From Mesorhizobium loti (GTDB taxonomy: Bacteria; Pseudomonadota; Alphaproteobacteria; Rhizobiales; Rhizobiaceae): a DNA stretch of 64,000 nucleotides. Positions 1 to 8,856 of the stretch are shown here, one piece after another (within the stretch, counting starts at the first letter, position 1; every line of letters starts with the position of its first letter). The stretch covers positions 1-64,000 of the forward strand of contig NZ_LPWA01000102.1 of the NCBI RefSeq assembly GCF_001510895.1, written 5' to 3'. Under the pieces are notes generated by a model. It saw nothing but the letters and a program-made list of their open reading frames with translations. It made no database searches and was not told where the DNA came from. A program made the position numbers and the translations under genes.

Positions 1-197
1 TGAGTTTAAAAAACCCACCATTCGGCGATATCGACGTCAATCGCCGGGCCATCGATATCCACGTCATTTACTCGCCGTGGGGCAAACGATCGCTATCCCA
101 GGAACGGCCTCAGCTCGACGCTTACGAACGACCACGGGTGGCATGTACGCATACGACGAAGACCGCATGATTGGCACACGCGCGTGGGCGCGGGGCT

Positions 198-721
198 CTA
201 TTGGCGTTGCGTGAAGGTCAGGTGGCCTGCCGATCGGCAGGCTTGTCGGCTTCGCGTAGTCGTTTCTATTCCCAGGGCAGCAGGCGGAAAGATCGGCAGT
301 GCGGGCCAGGAAACAGCTAGCCAGGCTTTTGGGTCGACGTCGTTGGAGCGTGCCGTGGTGACGAGGATAAGCATGACGACGGCCCAGTCGGCGCCGCGCT
401 GGGAATCGGCGAACGTCCAATTGCGCCTTCCGAGGGCAATGCCACGCAACGCTCTTTCGGCGGCGTCAACCCGCGCTGACAAGCTGTCGGTGTATTTGCC
501 TATACGGGGTTTCTGCGCCAGGAGCATGGACGGAACATGGGAGCCGCCGACGGAAACAAGGGCCACTTCCTCCTCAGCTCTCGCCGCCAGGAGTAAATCT
601 GCCTCACATCATGCCGCTCTGGACACAGTCGCTCCGTCAATTCCAACTGACATGACGGTACCGTGCTTCTTCTCATCCCCCAGTGACGACGCCGTTTCGT
701 ACCAAGAATCTCGATACGCAT
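198..721 (-). pseudogene. IS66-family insertion sequence remnant (tnpA start joined to tnpC end)
   Basis: Two minus-strand frames carry pieces of different IS66 genes. Bases 721 down to about 560 read like the start of the small TnpA/OrfA protein (MRIEILG, then QIYSWRRELRRK, the usual helix-turn-helix tail). Bases 566 down to 198 read like the C-terminus of the large TnpC transposase (AERALRGIALGRRNWTFA, then NDVDPKAWLA). The middle of the element, including the TnpB gene and the catalytic part of TnpC, is missing, so it cannot move. Bases 1-197 downstream show no coding sequence I can support; they may be the non-coding end of the same element. Confidence 0.75.
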
Positions 722-893
722 CCCAAAATCTGGCCCAAGACACGTTGCAAACGATGTCAGGCAGGCGGTGACAATCGGGCGGTTACGAAAGGAATTGGCG
801 ACGTGCTTTCGCGAAACACTTGAACGGTCGGTTTGTCGTTTTGATCCTCAGAAGCGGCGCCGACGTCCGACGTCTTTGGCCGGCAGTCCATTT

Positions 894-1382
894 TCAGCCT
901 GCGGCATCACCAACGAGCGCACTGAGCGGGAAAGCCATCTCTTCTTTCACCGTTCTGGTGACGACGTAGGTGAAGTAGCGATCGATACCGACCTCTCGAG
1001 CAAGCAAGCCGTCGATCACACGCTGGTAAGCCTCGATATCGCTTGCGACTACCTTTAACAAATAGTCGACGCCGCCGCCCAGGGACCAACAGGCGACGAT
1101 TTGCGGGACCTGCCAAACCACGCGCTCAAACCGCTCAAACTCAGACTGGCGGTGGTTCCTGAGCGACACCTGCACCATCACCGCCGTTATCGGCATTATT
1201 CTACGCAATGCTACACGGGCATGGTAGCCGACGATCACCCCAGTCTGCTCAAGCCTTCGCAACCGCGTCCAGCATGGTGTGGCGGAAAGCCCTACCTTTT
1301 CAGCTAGCGCCAACTTCGTGATGCGACCGTCGCGTTGTATGGCATCGAGAATTCTCAGGTCAATCGCATCGAGTTTCAACAA
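894..1382 (-). CDS. Lrp/AsnC-family transcriptional regulator
   Basis: Intact 162-residue protein of normal Lrp/AsnC length. Residues about 4-65 form the N-terminal winged helix-turn-helix (LAEKVGLSATPCWTRLRRLE). The rest is the RAM ligand-binding and oligomerisation domain, recognisable from VPQIVACWSLGGGVDYLLKV and the end VTRTVKEEMAFPLSAL. Proteins of this family bind DNA as octamers or dimers of dimers and usually respond to an amino acid. No target gene sits next to it; its neighbours are IS debris, so it has probably been separated from the genes it controlled. A very similar but truncated copy lies at 40713 on the other strand. Confidence 0.9.
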   Translation of the reverse strand: MLKLDAIDLRILDAIQRDGRITKLALAEKVGLSATPCWTRLRRLEQTGVIVGYHARVALRRIMPITAVMVQVSLRNHRQSEFERFERVVWQVPQIVACWSLGGGVDYLLKVVASDIEAYQRVIDGLLAREVGIDRYFTYVVTRTVKEEMAFPLSALVGDAAG

Positions 1383-2100
1383 CGCCTGCGCTCCCTCAAA
1401 CTGCGCGTATTGACCAAAACGTCCGCTTTCTCTTGGATCCTAGGCCGCAAGTTGTCCAGCCTGCTGTTGGCCAAGAAGCGTCATTGCAGAATAGTAAGCT
1501 AGACGCCGACGCGACCGATCGAAATGCGGAACATCGCTGGTTCATGGTGGCGTCCTCCCTGGATCGCAACATGTAGAGGCAGGTATATTAGCCGAACTTG
1601 CAAGTGGCCGCTTGTCCAGAGATAATTAGAAGTCGTCGCAAGTGAGGATCGGTTCTGTCGTCGCGTTGTCCCCATTATCGCGCCGGTCGATTCCGCAGTG
1701 CTCCGGCTGCTTACCCTGAGTGCCGGGTCGTTTGGCGCGACGGTGGAATATCAGTACGCGGTTCGATCGACCTCACCGAAGAGCGGTTTCGCAAAGATAT
1801 TTTGCACGCTATCTACCGTGAGAAATCTACGCCGAAACTCTGCCCATGCGCCAAGCACTCGTCGCCGCGGTCACAAGCCCGATGAACGTCTGGCCGCTGA
1901 AGTTCCGCGAGATGGCGGACGGCTCGATGCGGGCGGGTTCTTCAAATCGAGCCAAGCTTCCTGGATCAGTTCGCCGCTGAAACCCTGACAACCGTCGACA
2001 GAACGTTCCTTAGGTAAGGAAATCACGGCTTCGACCGGGAGTTTGACCTTTCCTGGACCTCGTTCGCTTACAAGTGGGCGCGGCAGCTCAGCCGAACTTT
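1383..2100. other. gene-poor stretch upstream of the Lrp gene
   Basis: No convincing gene. A short plus-strand open frame (1698-1988) has no recognisable domain. In another frame about 20 codons ending near 2016 look protein-like (PSFLDQFAAETLTTVDRTFL), which may be the last codons of a lost gene, but I cannot assign it to a family. Confidence 0.5.
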
Positions 2101-2350
2101 CCCACATGCTGGTCAAAGCGAGTTGATCGAAGCTACGGTCGCCGCCCTTTGCGGGCGGCGCTGTCTTTTTGGTTGGCCTTCCCGGCGGCGCGGTGTGGGC
2201 GGCTCTCCCTTCTAGGCCCGCCGCGGCGGCCCGCAACCCTGCGCGTCCCGCTCCGGGTCCTCCACTTTCGTTCCGGTCCTGCGGATGCAGGCCACCTCTG
2301 ACGGCGGGCCTTTCCGGTCGTTTTTCGCCGCCCACCCCGCTCACATGGGG
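2101..2350. repeat. GC-rich structured leader, copy 1 of 3
   Basis: Shares an ordered series of motifs with 3830-4080: GGTCAAAGCGAGTTGATCG near the start, CTTTCTAGGCCCGC or CTTCTAGGCCCGC in the middle, CCTCCACT, and CGCCCACCCC(G/A)CTCAC at the end. It contains short GC hairpins such as CGCCcttTGCGGGCGGCG. Copy 2 lies directly in front of an ardC-like gene; copy 1 has lost whatever gene followed and is separated from copy 2 by an IS110 element. Confidence 0.6.
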
Positions 2351-2625
2351 ACTTTGTCGTCAAGGCTGTCTTCGCATATCAACCTCAATGCGTTTCCGAT
2401 CCAAGGTCCGAGCCCGTCGTCTTGGCGCGGTGACTACACCGGTCCAAACTCACATACGGTCGCTGCGCTATGGCAACTGCACCAACATCCCGCTTTCGTC
2501 GGTAAGGCTCAGGGGAACGTGACCAGTCTTCCGGTCGGCATTTTAAGCCAAGTGGGGTGGGAGGTTCGTTCGCCCTGGATCAGCCGGGAGCGATCAATCC
2601 CGGCGGATGGAAGAGAGTACGCTGG

Positions 2626-3798
2626 TCATGCAGGCTTCATGACAGCACCCTCAATGGCAGCACCATGATGAACATACTTCCACAGGGCGATCAGAAGTTT
2701 CCTCGCTAGCGCGATAATGGCGGACTTACGGCGCCTGCCACCGTCGAGCGCAACCCGCTCTTGGAACCATTGCGCCAATGCCGATCGAGGTTGATGCAAA
2801 AGCCAGAACCACGACAATTGCACCATCACGGTCCTCAGCCTCGGATTGCCGGCCTTTGATACGCCCTGTTCCCGGCTGATCGATCCGCTTTGCCATGGTG
2901 TCGGTGTTAGGCCGGCGTAGGAGGCAAGCTGCCTTCGGTTCGCGAATTCGCGATACAAACCCTCTGACCAGAGCACCTCGGCAAAGTCCGCCCCCACGCC
3001 GCGCAGTTGTTTCAGCATCGACATTCCATTGGCGACCTTTGACGGGTCGCAGTCATTGCGGGCCACTTCGTCACGCACTGCTTCCACGTCCTTGATCTGC
3101 CGAAGCACAAGCTCGATCCGGTCCAGAGCACGCACAATCTCCGTCTTCAAATTCTGCGGCAGCTCGCGGCCGTCGCCGGTCCTGAGTTCTTCCAGTCGCG
3201 CGCGCCGATCCCGCTTCAGCGGCTCAAATCCAACGACACCTTGCGAGAACAAGAGCCCCTTCACTCGGTTCACGATCTTGATCCGCTCCGCGATGAGAGC
3301 GCGTCGTTCACGGCTGTTGCGCTTTCGGTCCTCTTCCTCGGGCGTTGGTGGAACGACCATGGCGCAGACCCGCGGCTCGCCGCGCTTGTAGGCAAGCAGG
3401 GCGCGAAGCAGGGTCTCGCCGTCCAGCTTGTCTGTCTTCGCCCGGCGTTTCCTACGTGACGTGGCGATGGATGCGGCATCGACCACATGGCTTTCAATGC
3501 CTTCACGCTCAAGGATCCGATGTATCCAGAAGCCATCCAAACCAGCCTCCTGGATTGTAATCACGGGCACGTCACGGCTCGTTCTGCCCCGAACCGTCGC
3601 CTTCAACTGGCGGACAAGGTCCAACAGTCCGGCCGTATCGCCGGCCTTGACGGCGCGCTTTGACATCTTCGCTCCGTTGCACGGCAACAAGCTCGTCACC
3701 AACCAGGTCGAACGACTGAGCTCCAGGGACAGGAAGATAGCGCCGAGCGTCGTGTGGACCGCATCGGTTTCATTCTCAGTCGCATTTTCGGTCTTCAT
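2626..3798 (-). CDS. IS110-family transposase
   Basis: Full-length 390-residue transposase. The N-terminal half is the DEDD RuvC-like domain (ITIQEAGLDGFWIHRIL, then TDKLDGETLLRALL). The C-terminal half is the transposase_20 domain, with GVGADFAEVLWSEGLY, GLTPTPWQSGSISREQG and KAGNPRLRTVMVQLSWFW, which holds the conserved serine region of this family. The element has no obvious terminal inverted repeats, as is usual for IS110. It lies between two related leader repeats. About 275 bases of non-coding DNA follow the gene (2351-2625) and only about 30 precede it before leader copy 2. The frame appears intact, so the element may be active. Confidence 0.88.
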   Translation of the reverse strand: MKTENATENETDAVHTTLGAIFLSLELSRSTWLVTSLLPCNGAKMSKRAVKAGDTAGLLDLVRQLKATVRGRTSRDVPVITIQEAGLDGFWIHRILEREGIESHVVDAASIATSRRKRRAKTDKLDGETLLRALLAYKRGEPRVCAMVVPPTPEEEDRKRNSRERRALIAERIKIVNRVKGLLFSQGVVGFEPLKRDRRARLEELRTGDGRELPQNLKTEIVRALDRIELVLRQIKDVEAVRDEVARNDCDPSKVANGMSMLKQLRGVGADFAEVLWSEGLYREFANRRQLASYAGLTPTPWQSGSISREQGVSKAGNPRLRTVMVQLSWFWLLHQPRSALAQWFQERVALDGGRRRKSAIIALARKLLIALWKYVHHGAAIEGAVMKPA

Positions 3799-3829
3799 GT
3801 GTCCTATCCCTCCACGTTCTTCATGAGCA

Positions 3830-4080
3830 ATATGCCGGTCAAAGCGAGTTGATCGCAGCTGCGGTCATCGCTTCGCGATGCGGTTTTGTTTGTTGCCTGC
3901 CCCCGCTCGCGGGGTGGGCGACGCTCCTTTCTAGGCCCGCTGCGGCGTGCCGCAACGCTCGCTCCGCTCGCATCCTCCACTCCGTTTCGGCCCTTCGAGT
4001 GCGGCCCGCCTCGTTCAGCGGGCCAAGCCAGTCGCTTTCTGCCGCCCACCCCACTCACGGGGGCAGGCACGCGAGATTGA
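3830..4080. repeat. GC-rich structured leader, copy 2 of 3, in front of the ardC-like gene
   Basis: Imperfect homologue of 2101-2350 with the same motif order. Several short hairpins are visible, for example GCATCGCTTCGCGATGC style pairing at 3865-3882 and CGCTCGCTCCGCTCGC near 3955. It ends about 80 bases before the ardC-like start codon, so it is probably a transcribed leader. Function is not known to me. Confidence 0.6.
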
Positions 4081-4157
4081 GATCGAGCGCTGCCTCCACC
4101 GCCCCATGGGATCTTCCGGGGAAGGGCGCAGCGAGATTGGCGAGCGGAGGTCAAGTC

Positions 4158-5120
4158 ATGTGCAGAAACGGCAAACGCAGCGCTAGCGGAGAAGCGGGGA
4201 GCAAGAGGTGCGAGCCGCTTAAGCGCAGCCTCTATTCCGAAATCACAGACCGCATCATCGCCGATCTGGAGCGGGGTTGCGTGCCTTGGGTGAAGCCTTG
4301 GGGCAGCGCCAAGGCCAGCCTTGGATTGCCGAAGAATGCCGCCACCGGGCGGAGCTATTCCGGGATCAACATCCTGATCCTGTGGGGCGCGGTGATCGAG
4401 CACGCCTTTCCCGGCCAGAACTGGCTTACCTTCCGGCAGGCGCTTTCACTTGGCGGCAATGTCAGGAAAGGCGAGCACGGCACGACCATCGTGCATGCCG
4501 ACCGCTTCATCCCGAAAAACGAGAAGGAACGCGCTAAGGCGGAAGATACCGAGCCGCAGGCGGTGCCCTTTCTCAAGCGCTTCACCGTCTTCAACGTCGC
4601 GCAATGCGAGGGATTGCCGGACGAGCTTTACAGCCAGCCCGAGCCGCTGCCCGAGCGCCAGATCATCCCGCAGGCCGAGGCGCTTGTTCGAGCTTCCGGC
4701 GCTGATATCCGCATTGGCGGCGACCGTGCTTTTTACATGCCGTCCGCGGATTTTGTCCAGCTGCCGCCGCAGCCGGCCTTCTTCGAGCAGATCAACTATT
4801 ACCGCACCTGCTTCCATGAGCTTGGCCACTGGAGCGGGCACCCCACGCGGCTTGCGCGTGACCTCTCCGGCTCGTTCGGCACCAAACTTTATGCGCATGA
4901 GGAACTGGTCGCCGAGATCACGGCTGCCTTCACCTGCTCGAGCCTCGGCATCACGCCGACCGTGCGCCATGCCGACTATATCGGCTCTTGGCTGAAAGTA
5001 TTGCGCGAGGACAACCGGGCCATTTTCCGCGCCGCCAGCCTCGCCTCGAAAGCCGCAGATTTCCTGCTGGCTTTCCAGACTGATGCCGAAAGCGAGCCTG
5101 ATCAGGAGATCGCGGCATGA
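4158..5120 (+). CDS. ArdC-like zincin-domain protein (antirestriction / ssDNA-binding family)
   Basis: 320 residues from the ATG at 4158, chosen because GGAGG lies eight bases upstream; a longer open frame runs back to 3849 but its extra residues come from the GC-rich leader. The N-terminal half is the ssDNA-binding ArdC domain (ITDRIIADLERGCVPWVKPW, then GINILILWG, FRQALSLGGNVRKGEHGTT). The C-terminal half is a metallopeptidase-like domain with the zinc motif HELGHWSGHPTRL. ArdC proteins travel into recipients with conjugative DNA and help it evade restriction. Here it heads a run of ICE accessory genes, overlapping the next gene by four bases. Confidence 0.88.
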   Translation: MCRNGKRSASGEAGSKRCEPLKRSLYSEITDRIIADLERGCVPWVKPWGSAKASLGLPKNAATGRSYSGINILILWGAVIEHAFPGQNWLTFRQALSLGGNVRKGEHGTTIVHADRFIPKNEKERAKAEDTEPQAVPFLKRFTVFNVAQCEGLPDELYSQPEPLPERQIIPQAEALVRASGADIRIGGDRAFYMPSADFVQLPPQPAFFEQINYYRTCFHELGHWSGHPTRLARDLSGSFGTKLYAHEELVAEITAAFTCSSLGITPTVRHADYIGSWLKVLREDNRAIFRAASLASKAADFLLAFQTDAESEPDQEIAA

Positions 5121-5320
5121 GCGCGCCCGATCCCGTTCCGCTGCAGAGTGAGCCGACGCCGCAAGGCGAGCAAATGCTCGTTCCGGGCGTCCGCCCAGTC
5201 ACCACGCGCGACCGGCTCGAGTTGCTGACGGCCGCGCCGATGCGCCCGCGCGCGGCGCAGAAGCCGCTCGATATCGGCCTCTTCGATGAAGCCAAACGAA
5301 ACCAGCTCGACCTGTTCTGA
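5117..5320 (+). CDS. small conserved ICE protein of unknown function
   Basis: 67 residues starting in an ATGA overlap with the ardC-like gene, which implies translational coupling. It has a Pro-rich N-terminus (QSEPTPQGEQML) followed by VRPVTTRDRLELLTAAPMRPR and an acidic, hydrophobic end (KPLDIGLFDEAKRNQLDLF). I recognise no domain. Its position between ardC-like and DUF2958 genes is typical of alphaproteobacterial conjugative elements. Confidence 0.65.
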   Translation: MSAPDPVPLQSEPTPQGEQMLVPGVRPVTTRDRLELLTAAPMRPRAAQKPLDIGLFDEAKRNQLDLF

Positions 5321-5354
5321 CCCCGCTCGACCTTTCCTGACAAGGAGTTTTGCC

Positions 5355-5761
5355 ATGATCCTGATCACCGACGAAATGCGCGCGCGCCTCATCGCCAACG
5401 GTGCCGCCGAGGCCGAAACCGACCATGTTCCGGTCGTCAAACTGTTCAATCCGACCGGCGCCGCGACGTGGCTTCTGAGCGAACTCGACGCCGATGGCGA
5501 CACGCTGTTCGGCCTTTGCGATCTCGCTTCGGCTTCCCCGAATTGGGCAGCGTCAGCCTCGCCGAACTGCAAGCCGTCAAGGGACCGCTTGGCCTCGGCA
5601 TCGAGCGCGATCTCTATTTTCGTGCGCGGTTTCCGCTCTCGGTCTACGCCGAAGCGGCGCGGCTGGCCGGCCACATCACCGAGGCCGAACGGCTTTTGCG
5701 GCAGGCCGCCGCCGTTCTCGAAATCCCAACTCCAGAGCTTCCGCCTGCGGAGGCGGAATGA
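5355..5761 (+). pseudogene. DUF2958-family ICE protein, frameshifted
   Basis: Starts at ATG 5355 with AAGGAG eight bases upstream. The first frame reads MILITDEMRARLIANG, then VVKLFNPTGAATWLLSELD and DTLFGLCDL. At about 5526 it leaves the family frame. The sequence continues one frame over with FGFPELGSVSLAELQAVKG, LGIERDLYF and a C-terminal helix rich in Ala and Glu. The expected CTCGGCTTCGGC reads CTCGCTTCGGC, so one G has been lost from a GG pair. Joined, the two parts give about 135 residues, the usual DUF2958 length. Whether the loss is real or a read error cannot be told here. The role of DUF2958 is unknown; it recurs beside ardC and ParB-like genes. Confidence 0.8.
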
Positions 5762-5845
5762 CCGCGCCGCCAGGCGCAAAACATCCCGCCGCTCGGCCTT
5801 CGGCCTCGCGGTGGGGCTTTTCAAGCCCAGACAAAGGAGAAGACC

Positions 5846-7575
5846 ATGCAGCTTGCCCATGTTTCCATCGACCAGTTGAGCGTTTCAGCCATCAACATGC
5901 GCCATTCCAAGCGCGCGCCCGACATTTCCGATATCCTGCCGTCGGTCAGGGCGCGCGGCGTGCTGGTGCCGCTGCTGATTAGGCCCAACGGCACGCCCGA
6001 CACCTTCGAAATTGTCGCCGGACGGCGGCGCTATTTCGCGGCCAAAACAGTTGCCGACGAGCGCGGCGAGGCCGAACCGCTGCCATGTGCCATCATGGAA
6101 GAGGGCGACGATGCCGATGCGCTCGAAGCCTCGCTGATCGAAAACATCGCGCGCCTCGACCCTGACGAAGTGTCACAATGGGAAACTTTTACGCGCCTCA
6201 TCAAGATGGGGAGGGGCATCGCCGACATTGCGGCCACCTTCGGCCTCACCGAGCCTCAGGTGAAACGCATTCTGGCGCTTGGCGATCTTCTGCCCAAAAT
6301 CCGCGAGGCCTATCGCCGCGAGGAGATCGATACCGAGACGGTGCGGCATCTGACCATGGCTTCCAAGGCGCAGCAGAAGGATTGGCTGGCGCTCTACGCC
6401 GATCCCGAGCAGCACGCCCCGCGCGGCTGGCAGTTGAAGCAATGGCTGTTCGGCGGCCAGTCGATCTCGACCAAGGTGGCGCTGTTTCCAATCGAGGATT
6501 ATCCCGGCCTGATCGTCTCCGACCTGTTCGGCGAGGAGAGCTATTTCGCCGATGCGGACCTGTTCTGGCAAAAGCAGAACGAGGCAATTGCCGCGAAGCG
6601 CGAGGCCTATTCTGAAGCCGGTTGGGCGGACGTGACGGTGCTGGAACCCGGCCAGTATTTTCATTCATGGGACTACGAAAAGACGCCGAAGAAAAAGGGC
6701 GGCAAGGTGATCATTACCGTCTCGCAGCGCGGCGAGGTGGAGTGCCATGAAGGCTATCTGTCGCGCAAGGAAGCGCGCCGCGCACGATCCAATGACGAGG
6801 CGAGCGAGGAGGCCGAAGCGCCGGCAAAACCGTCGCGTCCCGAGTTGAGCGGCCCGATGCAGAACTATGTCGATCTGCACCGTCACGCCGCTGTGCGAAC
6901 GGCTCTGCTCGATCATCCCGGCATCGCGCTGCGCCTGATGGTGGCGCATGCCATTGTCGGTTCGAGCCTCTGGACCGTTCGCGTCGAGTCGCAGCGCGCC
7001 GCCAACGAGACGGTCGCGGCGAGCATCGCTGCCTGCAAGGCGCAAGCGACTTTTGCCGGGAAGCAACGCGAGGCTTTGACCCTGCTCGGCACCATCGACG
7101 AGGAGGGTCCGGTCGCCGGGGGAAACAGCGACGACTTCGCGCTGGCCAGCGTCTTTGCCCGTCTGCTGGCGCTCCCGGACGACGATGTGCTGCGCGTTCT
7201 GGCGCTGGTCATGGCCGAAACGCTCGCCTCCGGCAGCGCCATTATAGAGGCGCTCGGCAACCATCTTGGCCTCGACATGCGTGGTTGTTGGCAGCCGGAC
7301 GATGCCTTCTTCGACCTGCTGCGCGACAAAGAAGTCGCCAACGAAATCCTCGCCGCGTCGGCGGCAGGCTGGTCGCGGACGGCAATTCGACGGAGAAGGT
7401 GAAGACGCAAAAGAAGATCATCCGCGACTTCCTCGCCGACGAAAACGGCAGGCAAAAAATCGACGGCTGGCTGCCGCGCTGGATGGCGTTCCCGGTGTCG
7501 AGCTACACCGAGCGCGGTGGCTTCCGCACCGCCGATCAGTGGTCGAAGGTCCAGACGCTGTTCGTGTCAGAATGA
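5846..7575 (+). pseudogene. ParB/RepB/Spo0J-type partition-like ICE protein, frameshifted near the C-terminus
   Basis: Begins at ATG 5846 after AAAGGAG. Residues about 1-100 are the ParB nuclease-like/CTPase domain (VARLVPLLIRPNG-type stretch, IVAGRRRYFAAK, and ASLIENIARLDPDEVSQWE). Next comes the KorB/HTH region (IADIAATFGLTEPQVKRILALGDLLP). The long C-terminal half is typical of ICE ParB-like proteins, which are longer than chromosomal ParB. The first frame stops at 7402, but from about 7362 family sequence continues in the next frame (STEKVKTQKKIIRDFLADEN, then WLPRWMAFPVSSYTERGG) to 7575. One G missing from CCGCGGTCGG explains the shift. The presumed role is transfer or maintenance of the element. 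Confidence 0.85.
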
Positions 7576-7587
7576 TCCTTGCCAAGG

Positions 7588-7618
7588 CGAGCGGCGACGG
7601 TTCTGGCGTCGCCGCTCG
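7588..7618 (+). terminator. perfect 12-bp stem-loop after the ParB-like gene
   Basis: CGAGCGGCGACG and CGTCGCCGCTCG pair perfectly around a 7-base loop, 12 bases after the ParB-like stop codon. No T-run follows, so it may be a weak terminator or an RNA-processing hairpin. Confidence 0.55.
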
Positions 7619-7829
7619 TGTGCCAACCGGGCTGCATTTTTAGCTCGGCAAAGTCACCTGCGAGACCGCAACGCCGGTCCGGTTTCAGCCACACACATCG
7701 CCCGCCCGGACTTCCGAAAGCACCCGGCCCGGCGGTGGCAATCTGGCGCTTTCTGCCTGGGCACGATAGCGCTGGCACGGCGCCGGGGCGTCCGCAAACC
7801 TGTCCTCGCCTTGACCGCTGCCTGGCTGC

Positions 7830-8065
7830 CGCGAACGCGTTTTCGCCGTGTCTCCTTTTGCGCGTTCCAGGACCATTCCCCTGCCGCTGGCTTGATGACC
7901 TATGGGCGGATCCGGCCCGCCCGAAACCCTCGGCCATCAGCTTTTTTCCCCGCCGCCTGCGGCGGCTCCTCGCGCCGCTCCGCTTCAAAAAAGCAGCCCG
8001 CTCGGGTCCTCCGCTGCCGCTGCGGCCCTTTGGGTTCAGGCGGCCGGACGCGCCCATAACGGTCC
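7830..8065. repeat. GC-rich structured leader, copy 3, in front of the DUF736 gene
   Basis: This stretch resembles the leaders at 2101 and 3830 in style and position, with many GC hairpins (CCGCCTGCGGCGG near 7950; CCGCTGCCGCTGCGG near 8012), CCTCCGCT and GGCCCTTTGGG. It lies upstream of DUF736 as copy 2 lies upstream of ardC. Nucleotide similarity to the other copies is weaker and was judged by eye. The rest of the 7619-8116 interval shows no gene. Confidence 0.4.
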
Positions 8066-8116
8066 GCCATCGCAGGGGAATGGTCCTCGGGCGACAAGCA
8101 AAAAGGAGACTTTGAA

Positions 8117-8440
8117 ATGACCGCGATCGGATACGTCACCAAGCAGGACAACGGCGGCTACAAGGGCCAGCTCAAGACGCTCAGCGTCCGCGTCGACATC
8201 GCCATCGTGCCCAATCAGTCGAAGAGCGCCGACACCCATCCCGACTTCCGGGTGCTGACGCAAGGCGTCGAGGTGGGCGCCGGCTGGATCAGGACCGGCG
8301 AAGCTTCCGGCAAGGATTATGTGAGCCTGTCGATCGCAGCCCCCGAGTTCGGCCCGCGCAAGCTCTACGCCAATCTCGGCCGTGCCGCCGGCCAGGATGA
8401 CGACGACACCTTCGCCATCATCTGGAACCCGGCCGACTGA
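8117..8440 (+). CDS. DUF736-family ICE protein
   Basis: 107 residues starting at ATG 8117 behind AAAAGGAG. It matches the DUF736 family (TAIGYVTKQDNGGYKGQLKT at the N-terminus; YVSLSIAAPEFGPRKLYANLG near the C-terminus). These short beta-rich proteins occur almost only on alphaproteobacterial plasmids and ICEs next to ardC, ParB-like and relaxase genes; the molecular role is unknown. A terminator-like hairpin follows. Confidence 0.9.
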   Translation: MTAIGYVTKQDNGGYKGQLKTLSVRVDIAIVPNQSKSADTHPDFRVLTQGVEVGAGWIRTGEASGKDYVSLSIAAPEFGPRKLYANLGRAAGQDDDDTFAIIWNPAD

Positions 8441-8462
8441 CCGGCCCCGACTTCCAAAGCCT

Positions 8463-8480
8463 CCGCGCCACCCGGCGCGG
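8463..8480 (+). terminator. stem-loop after DUF736
   Basis: CCGCGCC and GGCGCGG pair around ACCC, 23 bases after the DUF736 stop, followed by GGGCTCTCTC rather than a clean T-run. It separates DUF736 from the RdfS-TraF cluster. Confidence 0.5.
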
Positions 8481-8610
8481 GGGCTCTCTCGAAGCGCCCC
8501 AAAGCCATCCAAGGGCGGCGAAAACTCCCAACCGACTCTTCGCCCGTCCCGCAAGCCATCCCGCTCGTCGATCCTCACCTCCGTGTTCAGTACGCGAAAC
8601 GAGGGTCATC

Positions 8611-8856
8611 ATGGACGACGAAAACGAACGCGCCGCCCGCGCCAAGAAGGGCAGTCCGTTTCTCAACACAGCGCAGGCCGCCTTCTATGTCGGACTGTCC
8701 CAGCGCACGCTGGAAAAGATGCGGCTCAAGGGCGGCGGCCCGCAGTTTCGCAAGCATGGCCGCTTCGTCCGCTACCACATCGACGAGCTCGATGCCTGGT
8801 CGAAAGGCCGACCCCAGCCTTCCGACCCCGATGAAAATCGCGGAGGCCGGTCATGA
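8611..8856 (+). CDS. rdfS: RdfS-like recombination directionality factor / HTH excisionase
   Basis: 81-residue MerR-like winged-helix protein (FLNTAQAAFYVGLSQRTLEK, then GPQFRKHGRFVRYHIDELDAW), the HTH_17 fold of excisionases. In mesorhizobial ICESym elements such as that of strain R7A, the small factor RdfS tips the integrase toward excision and lies just before traF and the relaxase gene rlxS. Here the order is the same: this gene, then an S26 peptidase, a lytic transglycosylase and a relaxase. It overlaps the peptidase gene by four bases (ATGA). The gene name rests on this synteny and the fold, not on a search. Its cognate integrase is not identifiable. Confidence 0.75.
   Translation: MDDENERAARAKKGSPFLNTAQAAFYVGLSQRTLEKMRLKGGGPQFRKHGRFVRYHIDELDAWSKGRPQPSDPDENRGGRS

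Noticed and set aside
184..771. Plus-strand frame of 195 codons at the left edge
   Set aside because: It is antisense to recognisable IS66 fragments and has no domain.
5526..7362. Programmed frameshifting in the DUF2958 and ParB-like genes
   Set aside because: There is no slippery heptamer or downstream structure of the known kind, and the same type of break hits unrelated core genes; a missing base is simpler.
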